From CAZYTO01 sp964650405 (lineage in GTDB: Bacteria > Acidobacteriota > Thermoanaerobaculia > Gp7-AA8): a DNA stretch of 15,293 nt. Location: assembly GCA_964650405.1 (NCBI GenBank), contig CAZYTO010000128.1:1-15293 (forward strand). Reading direction: 5' to 3'. How positions within the stretch are numbered: the stretch's first letter is position 1; each line of letters starts with the position of its first letter. A program made the translations under genes and the position numbers. The notes under the pieces were generated by a model. That model had not been told where the DNA came from. It saw nothing but the letters and a program-made list of their open reading frames with translations, and ran no database searches. Below are positions 1-6,098 of the stretch, in pieces.

Positions 1-1605
1 GTGGTAAGGCGGGTCTCGTATTCGGCGGCCGAGGGGGCGGCGAGGGAGGGACCGGGGCCGACGGAGACGGCGGCGCGGCTGCCGGCGCTCGTCTTCACAC
101 TGCTGACCGCCGCACTCCTGGCCTGGTTCGCGCGCCGCCTCTGGGGTCCCGACGAAGCGTGGCTGAGTGCGTTCGTCCTGCTGTCGATGCCTCTCACCGT
201 GGGTTTCGCACACATGGTCATCTTCGACAGCGCCGTGTCATTTTTTATTACGCCTGCCCTCATCGCTTTTTACGTCGCCATCGAGGGAACAAGGGCGAAG
301 GGCGAAGGGGCGAAGGGCGAAGGAGTGGTGTCCCTTCGCCCTTCACGCTTTTCCCTCCGCCCTTCCACCGTCGCCTGGCTGGCCATCGGCCTCGGCGTGA
401 TCACGAAGGGCCCGGTGGCGATCGCCCTGCCGCTGCTCGTGGCCATTCCGTATGCCATCAAGCGCCGCCGCTTCGGCGCGCTCTGGTCGTGGGGCGGCCT
501 GGTGGCTTTCGTCCTGGTCATTGCACCGTGGGTGTGGGGCGTGACGAAGGTCGTGCCGGACTTTCTCCGCTACGTCCTCGTCACCGAGACCGCGCAGCGA
601 CTGGCCACGAAAGCACTCAAGCGCACCGGTCCGCCCTGGTACTTCCTCCCTTTCGTCCTCGGCGGAGCGCTGCCATGGTCGATCGTCGCAATCAGCGAAG
701 TGACGAAGCGACGTTCAACGAACCGCGAACCGCGAACCGCGACCAGCAATCAGCGATCATCGACCAACGACCAACGACCAACGACCAACGACCAACGAGC
801 AGCGACCAACGACCAACGACCAACGACTCTCTACCTCGTCCTCTGGGTGCTCATCCCCCTCCTCTTCTTCTCGCTGTCACAGTCGAAACGGCCCCAGTAC
901 GTCCTGCCGCTCATGCCGGCCATCGCGCTGCTCGCGGTGCGTGCCGGCCGGACGTCGCGGCCTGACGGCCGTGCGGACGGGTGGGGCATCAAGGCTGCCG
1001 CGATCACTGTGCTGGTATTCGGCATCGCGCTGCTCGGGGCGCTCCAGTTCGCGCACCTGCGGGGCGAGTACGTCTTGGCGGCGCGCTCGACGGCCCTGGC
1101 GCTCGGGATCGCCTGCATCGTCGCCGGCGTTGCCGCGCTGGCCGTGAAGCGACGCGACCTCGTGTTCATCGCCCTCTCGCTGCCGGTCCTGGCCATCCCG
1201 CTCGCGGCGAATCCGATGATGAACGCCCTGGCGGAGCGGCGGTCGACGAAGGCCCTGGCGGCGCAGCTCGCACCGTATGTGACCGGCGACACCGAGGTGG
1301 CCGGCGTGGAGGCCTTCACCGGCTCGATGGCCTTCTACCTGCGGCGGCCGGTCACGATCTACACGCCGGACGCGGAAGAGACGACGAGCAACTACCTGAT
1401 CCGCCACTACGCGCAGTTCGCGGGGATTCCCGGCTCGCCCATCCGCACGATGGCCGAGCTGCCGCGCGCTCTCGCGGACCACGAGACGCCGCGGGTCTGG
1501 ATCGTGCGCAATGACGACCGGGTCAACCGCGGGCGCGTCGAAGCGAGCGGCGGAAAGCTCATCGCCGAGGGTGCTCATTTCGTGGCGTATACAATGCGCC
1601 GCTGA
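1..1605 (+). CDS. ArnT/PMT-like GT-C membrane glycosyltransferase, 5' partial
   Basis: Integral membrane glycosyltransferase, probably moving a sugar from a polyprenyl-phosphate donor to a glycan, lipid or protein outside the inner membrane. About eleven hydrophobic segments are visible (for example residues 28-46, 54-72, 76-94, 125-152, 162-180, 213-230, 277-293). Typical of GT39/GT83 are the ETAARLPAL segment, LGVITKGPVA (131-140), the GPPWYFLPFVLGGALPW loop (210-226) and SQSKRPQYVLPLMPA. The first luminal loop with the catalytic acidic residue should lie before the window, so the gene is 5' truncated. The first 20 or so residues do not resemble the family and may be contig-end noise. Two short-period repeat arrays are read through in frame (about residues 97-122 and 239-276), both in loops between membrane segments. 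The stop overlaps the next start as TGATG, so translation is coupled to the asparagine synthase. Family assignment is firm; the sugar and acceptor are unknown. Confidence 0.82.
   Translation: MVRRVSYSAAEGAAREGPGPTETAARLPALVFTLLTAALLAWFARRLWGPDEAWLSAFVLLSMPLTVGFAHMVIFDSAVSFFITPALIAFYVAIEGTRAKGEGAKGEGVVSLRPSRFSLRPSTVAWLAIGLGVITKGPVAIALPLLVAIPYAIKRRRFGALWSWGGLVAFVLVIAPWVWGVTKVVPDFLRYVLVTETAQRLATKALKRTGPPWYFLPFVLGGALPWSIVAISEVTKRRSTNREPRTATSNQRSSTNDQRPTTNDQRAATNDQRPTTLYLVLWVLIPLLFFSLSQSKRPQYVLPLMPAIALLAVRAGRTSRPDGRADGWGIKAAAITVLVFGIALLGALQFAHLRGEYVLAARSTALALGIACIVAGVAALAVKRRDLVFIALSLPVLAIPLAANPMMNALAERRSTKALAAQLAPYVTGDTEVAGVEAFTGSMAFYLRRPVTIYTPDAEETTSNYLIRHYAQFAGIPGSPIRTMAELPRALADHETPRVWIVRNDDRVNRGRVEASGGKLIAEGAHFVAYTMRR
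290..366. repeat. Heptamer hairpin array inside the glycosyltransferase gene
   Basis: The left arm (291-324) is built from the unit AAGGGCG and the right arm (331-366) from its complement, CCCTTCG-like units, with a six-base spacer GTGGTG. The closest arm pairing is about 13 bp around the spacer. It is read in frame and encodes a polar KGEG / SLRPS stretch between two membrane segments. The unit matches the array after asnB (3447-3610), sharing a 15-base identical run. Confidence 0.85.
715..826. repeat. Sixteen contiguous heptamers inside the glycosyltransferase gene
   Basis: Sixteen uninterrupted 7-nt units, consensus CCAACGA, with older-looking variants (ACCGCGA, CCAGCAA, TCATCGA) at the left end and near-identical units to the right. 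There is no opposed arm. Because three heptamers equal seven codons, the translation shows a seven-residue period (TNDQRPT). It falls in the loop before the LYLVLWVLIP membrane segment. Confidence 0.92.
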
Positions 1606-3446
1606 TGTGCGGCATCTACGGCATGGTCTCGGCGGGCGGTGCGGCCCTGCGCTATCCAGAGGTCCTCGACTTCATGGGAGAGGCGCTGCGGCACCGCGGC
1701 CCGGACGGACGGGCCACGCTGGCCAATCCAGACGCAGTGATCGGCACCGAGCGGCTGCGCATCATCGACCTTCACGAGCGCGCCGATCAGCCTTTCGCCG
1801 CACCCGGCTCGCAGGTCTGGCTGGAGTGCAACGGCGAGATCTACAACGCGTCGAAGATCCGGGCCGAGTTCCCCGAGTATCCCTACCGCTCCCACAGTGA
1901 CGTCGAGACGATCCTGCCGCTCTACCTGGCCCGCGGTCCGAAGATCGTGCCGGAGCTCGACGGCATGTTCGGGCTCTGCATCTGGGACCACCGCACTCGC
2001 ACGCTGCTGCTGGCCCGTGACCGGGCCGGCGAGAAGCCGCTCTTCTACGCCCGGGCCGGCGGCGAGGTGCTCTTCGCCTCGGAGCTGCAATGCATCCTCC
2101 GCCACCCGCACGTCTCGCGCGAGCTCGACCCGATCGCGCTGGCCGAGTATCTCGAGCTCGGCTACGTGCCGGAGCCGCGGACGATGTTTCGCGATGTCCG
2201 TCGCGTTCCGGCCGGTACGTACGTCCGCTTCAGCGAGCGCGGCGAGGAGCTCGTGCGTTACTGGGACCCGGCCTCGTTCGCCATCGAGCCGCGCTCGCCG
2301 CGCGAGGCGGTGAGCGAGCTGCAGCGGCTCATGGAGCGGGCCGTCGAGAAGCAGGTGATGAGCGACGTGCCGGTGGGCGTCTTCATCAGCGGCGGCCTCG
2401 ACTCGTCGATCCTGGCCACGCTGGCCGCGAAGTTCATCGGCGTCGACAAGGTACACACGTTCAGCGCGCAGTTCGCCGAGGAGTCGTATGACGAGAGCGG
2501 CGACGCGGCCGTGCTGGCGCGGCGCATCCGCACCACGCACGTGCCGGTGCGGACGGATGAAGAGACGCTGCACGAGGCACTGCAGCGCGTGGTCGGCGGC
2601 GTGGCCGAGCCCATCGCCGATCCTGCCATCCTGCCGACATTCCTCCTGGCCCGCACGGCGCGACAGCATGTGAAGGTCATCCTCAGCGGCGAGGGGGCCG
2701 ACGAGTTGTTCGGCGGCTATCCGACCTACCTCGGGCACAAGATCGCGCCGAAGTACGACGCCATGCCCGGGTTTCTGCGGCGTCTCGTGCGCCGCGCCGT
2801 GCTGGGGATGAAGTCGTCGAGCCGGAAAGTCACGCTCGAGTTTCTGCTCAAGCGCTTCGTCGCCGATGCCGAGCGGCCCTGGGTGGAGCGCCACCTCCGC
2901 TGGTTCGGCACGGGGCTGTCCGACCAGATCCATCGCGCCGCGGCGGAGATGCCGGAGCTGCCGGATGCCGGCCCGCATGCCGATCCGCTGGCCGGAGCGA
3001 TGCTGCTCGACTACCGGTCGTACCTGCGGGACAACCTGCTGGTGAAGGTCGACCGGGCCACGATGCTGTCCTCCGTCGAAGCGCGCGCGCCGTTCCTGGA
3101 CCGCGACGTGACGAAGTTCGCACTGTCGCTGCCGACCGGGCTGCGCGTGCGCCGGCTGGAGACGAAGTGGGTCCTCAAGAAGGCCGCCGAGCGCTGGCTG
3201 CCGAAAGACGTGATCTACCGCCGCAAGCGCGGTCTCTCCGTTCCGGTGGCGAATTGGATCAATCACGGCCTGCGCAGCGAGGTCGACCGCCTCCTGGACA
3301 CAGACCGTTTACGCACCGAGGGTCTCGTCAACGAGCGCTACGTCCGCCGCCTGCTGGATGAGCACCGCAGCGGCCGCGCCAACCACGCCAAGGCGCTCTG
3401 GGCGGTGATCATCCTCCAGTACTGGCGGGAGCGGTGGGCCGCGTAA
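1605..3446 (+). CDS. asnB: Asparagine synthase (glutamine-hydrolysing), AsnB type
   Basis: Two-domain enzyme: an N-terminal class II glutaminase releases ammonia, and a C-terminal ATP-pyrophosphatase domain uses it to amidate aspartate through an acyl-adenylate. The protein begins MCGIYGMV, so Cys2 becomes the N-terminal nucleophile after Met removal, which fixes the start. The HRGPDG glutamine-binding motif is at 30-35, the SGGLDSS PP-loop at 262-268, and SGEGADELFGG starts at 361. Its 613 residues are full length for the family. The start overlaps the glycosyltransferase stop by one base, with no room for a separate ribosome site. Homologues next to glycosyltransferases are common in polysaccharide and O-antigen clusters, where they may amidate sugars or other carboxylates, so the true substrate may not be free aspartate. 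The stop TAA is followed directly by a heptamer array. Confidence 0.93.
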   Translation: MCGIYGMVSAGGAALRYPEVLDFMGEALRHRGPDGRATLANPDAVIGTERLRIIDLHERADQPFAAPGSQVWLECNGEIYNASKIRAEFPEYPYRSHSDVETILPLYLARGPKIVPELDGMFGLCIWDHRTRTLLLARDRAGEKPLFYARAGGEVLFASELQCILRHPHVSRELDPIALAEYLELGYVPEPRTMFRDVRRVPAGTYVRFSERGEELVRYWDPASFAIEPRSPREAVSELQRLMERAVEKQVMSDVPVGVFISGGLDSSILATLAAKFIGVDKVHTFSAQFAEESYDESGDAAVLARRIRTTHVPVRTDEETLHEALQRVVGGVAEPIADPAILPTFLLARTARQHVKVILSGEGADELFGGYPTYLGHKIAPKYDAMPGFLRRLVRRAVLGMKSSSRKVTLEFLLKRFVADAERPWVERHLRWFGTGLSDQIHRAAAEMPELPDAGPHADPLAGAMLLDYRSYLRDNLLVKVDRATMLSSVEARAPFLDRDVTKFALSLPTGLRVRRLETKWVLKKAAERWLPKDVIYRRKRGLSVPVANWINHGLRSEVDRLLDTDRLRTEGLVNERYVRRLLDEHRSGRANHAKALWAVIILQYWRERWAA

Positions 3447-3610
3447 GAGGGCGAAGGGCGAAGGATTGAAGGGCAAAGGGAACTGCGCGGGAGCGAGCCT
3501 CAATCCCGCGTGATCAACATCGCCATTCAACATTCGCCATTCTCGATTCCAGCTTTCACGTTTCCCTCATGCTTTCGCCCTTCGCCCTTCCAATCTTCGC
3601 CCTTCAATTC
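3447..3610. repeat. Heptamer array with opposed arms between convergent genes
   Basis: Left arm 3448-3480 (GGGCGAA units) starts one base after the asnB stop. Right arm 3571-3610 carries the complement, with a perfect 15-bp core match. Between them, from about 3522, runs a degenerate period-7 series of CATTCxx-like units. A separate 7-bp stem (3486-3492 with 3504-3510, loop 11) lies in the middle but has no T-tract, so I do not call it an intrinsic terminator. The right arm contains the stop codon of the opposite-strand response regulator. The location between two convergent genes could make the structure a bidirectional transcription stop; that is inference. Confidence 0.85.
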
Positions 3611-4098
3611 GTCTCCGGCCGGTCCGGGCGTGCCCAGAGGCGTTGGCGCATGAGCTCGCGGATGGCGGGGTCGCCGGTCTTCAGATAGAGGTGTTGGGCT
3701 GCGACCTCACTGTCGAAACCGGAGACGCAGAGCCGCACCAGGGTGCCGAGGTCGGCGATCTCGAACGGCTTACGGATGACGCCGGCGACGAGGTCCGGGT
3801 CGACGTCCTTGAACCTCTGGTCGGCGTAGGCGGTGATGACCAGCACGACCGGTTTGTCCTCCGGCTGGTGCGTTTTCAGCCACTGGATGACACCGAAGCC
3901 GTCCAGGCGCGGCATCATCAGATCGAGGAGGATGACCGTGTAATCGTGCCGTTCGAGGTACTCCACGGCCTCCACGCCGTCAGCGGCACAATCCACGGAA
4001 AAGCCTTCGCGCTTTACGATCGTACAGACGAGCTGGCGGATCGACGGATCGTCATCGGCGACCAGGACTCGGGGCTCGGCGATTTGATTCTCAGGCAT
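3604..4098 (-). CDS. Stand-alone response regulator receiver protein
   Basis: Cytoplasmic CheY-like receiver domain that would accept phosphate from a histidine kinase. The acidic pocket is D15-D17, the phospho-acceptor is D59 (in ILLDLMMP), the switch Thr is T89 (VITAYA) and the conserved Lys is K110 (RKPFE), so all catalytic positions are present. Residues 125-164 form a short C-terminal tail with no visible DNA-binding or enzymatic domain. No kinase is encoded in the window, so it is an orphan here. The start MPENQ is the only ATG before the domain; the ribosome site is weak (GGTGAG about a dozen bases upstream). The last codons and the stop lie in the repeat arm of the preceding array. 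Its upstream side faces a 17-unit dyad array beginning about 130 bp away. Confidence 0.88.
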   Translation of the reverse strand: MPENQIAEPRVLVADDDPSIRQLVCTIVKREGFSVDCAADGVEAVEYLERHDYTVILLDLMMPRLDGFGVIQWLKTHQPEDKPVVLVITAYADQRFKDVDPDLVAGVIRKPFEIADLGTLVRLCVSGFDSEVAAQHLYLKTGDPAIRELMRQRLWARPDRPETN

Positions 4099-4227
4099 GG
4101 GACACCAGCACTCACCGCCACGTTTATATCGAAAAGCGTGCCAGCGGCGGGCGAGCTTGAGGCGAGGAGGCTGCGGCGCACGGGCTCGTCATTGGGTTGT
4201 TTCCGCAGATACCCGGCAGTCCGGGCC

Positions 4228-4578
4228 GTGACCTCCGCGCTTCAGGTATGACCGCCTGTAGTCTGGCCGCGGCTACCAGTAGTTCGGGCGTGACCACCGG
4301 TGGTTTGGCCGTGACTACCGGTGGTTTTGCCGTGACTACCCGTAGTTTGGTCGTGACTACTGGTGGTTTGGTCGTGACTACCGGTGGTTTGGCCGTGACT
4401 ACCGGTGGTTTTGCCGTGACCACCGGTGGTTTTGCCGTGACTACCCGTAGTTTGGTCGTGACTACTGGTGGTTGGTCGTGACTACCGGTGGTTTTGCCGT
4501 GACTACCGGTAGTCAGCCGTGACCACCGGTAGTCAGGCGTGACCACCGGTAGTTAGGCGTTACCACCGGTAGTCACGC
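4228..4578. repeat. 17-unit array of ~21-bp dyad-symmetric repeats
   Basis: Seventeen head-to-tail units of 20-22 bp, most exactly 21 bp (4290-4457 is eight units without an indel). The consensus begins GTGACTACCGGTGGTTTTGCC-like. Each unit is centred on ACCGGT and is near-palindromic; ACCACCGGTGGT and GACTACCGGTAGTC occur as perfect palindromes. Units at the left end (4228-4289) are degraded. Units at the right end (4499-4578) are 20 bp and end in AGTCAGGC. Two units recur identically or with one deletion 105 bp apart (4332-4373 versus 4437-4477), showing a multi-unit duplication. There are no unique spacers, so it is not CRISPR. ORFs on both strands through the array come from the 21-nt period. 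Confidence 0.93.
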
Positions 4579-4622
4579 CTCTTTCCCTTCCCGAAAGAAT
4601 GCTGAAATCAACGCCAAACGTA

Positions 4623-4636
4623 TGTTTCCGGAAACA
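4623..4636. repeat. 14-bp perfect palindrome
   Basis: TGTTTCCGGAAACA reads the same on both strands. It lies alone in the stretch between the dyad array and the 31-bp inverted repeat and could be an operator half-site pair for a dimeric regulator. No adjacent start codon supports a target gene. Confidence 0.6.
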
Positions 4637-4729
4637 ACTGGAGTCGGCGTGGGGTCCGAGCAGGCTCGTACGTCTTAAGCCCCCCTGCCGGGGTGGTTTT
4701 CTCGACCGTCACGGGCCAAGGCATTCGGG

Positions 4730-4836
4730 CGGTTCCGTGTGGTGGCCACCGCCTCGGTGGTTCGCGCTGCATCTCGCTGGATCTGAAAGCGTCCGTGGTC
4801 CAGGGCCACCGGGGCGGTGGCCACCACACGGAACCG
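4730..4836. repeat. 31-bp inverted repeat around a 45-nt loop
   Basis: Left arm 4730-4760 and right arm 4806-4836 are complementary with one mismatch in 31, which would be a G-U pair in RNA. The arm itself contains the palindrome GGTGGCCACC, so each arm can also fold alone. The loop 4761-4805 shows no further pairing that I can find. No transposase ORF and no obvious target duplication flank it. It could be a very small non-autonomous element, a structured RNA or a strong terminator-like hairpin; there is no T-tract on either side. Confidence 0.85.
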
Positions 4837-4863
4837 CTATGGACACCCACTTCCGGGGAGCTG

Positions 4864-5005
4864 TACTCAGCACTCGTCAGCACTCAGAGGGTGTGAACAA
4901 AATCGCTCGCTTCGGTATCGATGGGCGATGAGCGAGGCAGATCCCAAAGCCACTCATGCCTCATTACTCATGCCTCATGCCGTCTCAGCACTCAGCACTC
5001 ACGAC
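4864..5005. repeat. Heptamer array downstream of the OsmC gene
   Basis: Seven contiguous heptamers at 4953-5001: CTCATGC, its variant CTCATTA and then GCACTCA units. A looser copy of the CAGCACTC motif occurs at 4864-4888. An opposed arm is only weakly suggested near 4926-4940. The array ends about ten bases beyond the OsmC stop. Confidence 0.75.
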
Positions 5006-5011
5006 CGGCCC

Positions 5012-5434
5012 TCACCCCACCAGCGTCTCCTCGATGCGGATCTCCGAGGTGAGTGTCTTGTAGACCGGACAGCGGCGGGCGATGCCGGCCAGGGTCTCCC
5101 GCTGCTCCGGCGTGAGCGGCCCGCTGAGGCGGATGCTGACGTCGAAACGGTGGATGTAGCCGGTGGTCGTCAGGCAGTCGGCGCAGTCCTTCGCGTACAT
5201 GCGGTCGTTGAGGAGCGTGACCTCGACCCCTTCCAGAGGGATCTTCTCGCGCTTCGCGTAGTAGTGCAGCGTCATCGACGTGCAGACGCCGAGTGCGGCG
5301 GAGAGGAGGTCGTAGGGTGTGGGGCCTTCGCCGTTGCCTCCCGCGGACGGCGGTTCGTCGGCGACGAGGTGATGCGGGCCGACGCTGATCTCATTGCGAA
5401 ACGATCCGTGGGAGCGGACGATCACCGGTTCCAT
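5012..5434 (-). CDS. OsmC/YhfA-family redox protein
   Basis: Small cytoplasmic protein of the OsmC/Ohr superfamily, which uses a pair of cysteines to handle organic or lipid hydroperoxides or related sulfur chemistry. The two family cysteines are C51 (in LGVCTSMTLHYYA) and C122 (in ARRCPVYKTL), each followed by the expected context; this spacing fits the YhfA-like branch better than Ohr. Length 140 residues is typical. The start MEPVIVRS is chosen over an upstream in-frame ATG because a GGAGG site sits five bases before it and the earlier residues are low-complexity Arg/Ser. It lies 16 bp after the lipoprotein stop, so it is probably the last gene of the helicase-lipoprotein-OsmC transcript. 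Confidence 0.9.
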   Translation of the reverse strand: MEPVIVRSHGSFRNEISVGPHHLVADEPPSAGGNGEGPTPYDLLSAALGVCTSMTLHYYAKREKIPLEGVEVTLLNDRMYAKDCADCLTTTGYIHRFDVSIRLSGPLTPEQRETLAGIARRCPVYKTLTSEIRIEETLVG

Positions 5435-5439
5435 GAGGA

Positions 5440-5444
5440 CCTCC
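5440..5444 (-). promoter_or_regulatory. Shine-Dalgarno site deciding the OsmC start
   Basis: GGAGG on the minus strand with a five-base spacer to the ATG at 5434. It supports the 140-residue form over a longer 185-residue reading. Confidence 0.8.
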
Positions 5445-5450
5445 GTTCTT

Positions 5451-6098
5451 TCAGTCGTGAGTCGGCACGGCCAGCGCCAGCGGCGTGCCGGCGAACCACT
5501 TGCCCTCGTGCTGGCCGAACGGCACCCAGTACCACTGCGACGAATGGCCGCCGAGGGAGAGGCGGGCAAAGAGGCCGACCGACTTGCGCTCGTACGGATT
5601 GAGGAACGGCGGGGAGAGCTGCAGCATCATCTCATCGCCGCGCGCTTCGCCGGCGCTGGCGATCTTGCGGAGCTCACAGCCGGCCGCTTCGATGGTGAGC
5701 GGCAGCTTCACCTTTCCCGCTTCGGCCAAAGCCATGACCTGGGTCGGATTCTCCCGCGTCTTCGATTCCGCCGCCGCGGCCAGGCCGAACAGTGACTCGC
5801 GGGTGATGATCGGCTCGGTGGTGACGACGATGTCCACCGTGCCGCCCAATCCCTCGCTCTGCAGCTTTCCGCACACGGCGTCGACGACGAAGGCCGGAAC
5901 CGACGTCCAGGTATCGAAGGCCGGGGCCGGTGGATAGACCTTCTTGGGCGTGGACGCGCACCCGGTGACGAGGAGTATCCCGGCAACCCACGCCAGCAAC
6001 CCGGCAACGGGGGCAGCGAGCGGGAGACCTGGCGAGCGGCGAGCGGGAGACAACCTCGCAACCTCGCAACCTCGCAACCCCAAACCAACTCTTTTCAT
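5451..6098 (-). CDS. Lipoprotein of unknown function with an enlarged signal peptide
   Basis: Predicted secreted lipoprotein of 215 residues. The lipobox LVTGC places the lipidated cysteine at C47, after the hydrophobic stretch PVAGLLAWVAGILLV. The mature part (48-215) has no motif I can name; it contains two further cysteines (C76, C141), a segment TVDIVVTTEPIITRES and a C-terminal part ending near SQWYWVPFGQHEGKWFAG, suggesting a globular envelope protein. The start is fixed by the ATGA overlap with the helicase stop, which implies translational coupling. The region before the hydrophobic core is about twice the usual length because residues 7-29 are encoded by a short-period repeat array. 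I do not recognise the family. Confidence 0.75.
   Translation of the reverse strand: MKRVGLGLRGCEVARLSPARRSPGLPLAAPVAGLLAWVAGILLVTGCASTPKKVYPPAPAFDTWTSVPAFVVDAVCGKLQSEGLGGTVDIVVTTEPIITRESLFGLAAAAESKTRENPTQVMALAEAGKVKLPLTIEAAGCELRKIASAGEARGDEMMLQLSPPFLNPYERKSVGLFARLSLGGHSSQWYWVPFGQHEGKWFAGTPLALAVPTHD
6012..6081. repeat. Short-period array inside the lipoprotein signal peptide
   Basis: Three perfect octamers AACCTCGC (6052-6075) plus a trailing AACC, next to GCGAGCG/GGAGAC units in 6017-6051, where a 12-base segment recurs twice. A looser period with GGCAACC continues back to about 5980. It encodes the N-terminal region of the lipoprotein signal peptide and stays in frame. Confidence 0.8.

Noticed and set aside
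1575..3266. 563-residue minus-strand ORF
   Set aside because: Antisense to asnB, whose motifs are unambiguous.
4124..4546. 140-residue minus-strand ORF with PPVVT repeats, and a 94-residue plus-strand ORF with VTTGG repeats over the same DNA
   Set aside because: Both come from the 21-nt period, which keeps frames open on either strand; 20-bp units shift the phase within the array, and no ribosome site or non-repetitive domain is present.
4228..4578. CRISPR array
   Set aside because: Units are contiguous with no unique spacers, and no cas genes are nearby.
4680..4700. Terminator-like CCCC/GGGG stem followed by TTTT
   Set aside because: Only a four-base stem, and no plus-strand gene lies upstream that would need it.
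4599..4931. 110-residue plus-strand and 91-residue minus-strand ORFs
   Set aside because: Both read through the 31-bp inverted repeat arms, have no ribosome site or recognisable domain, and mirror each other because of the symmetry.
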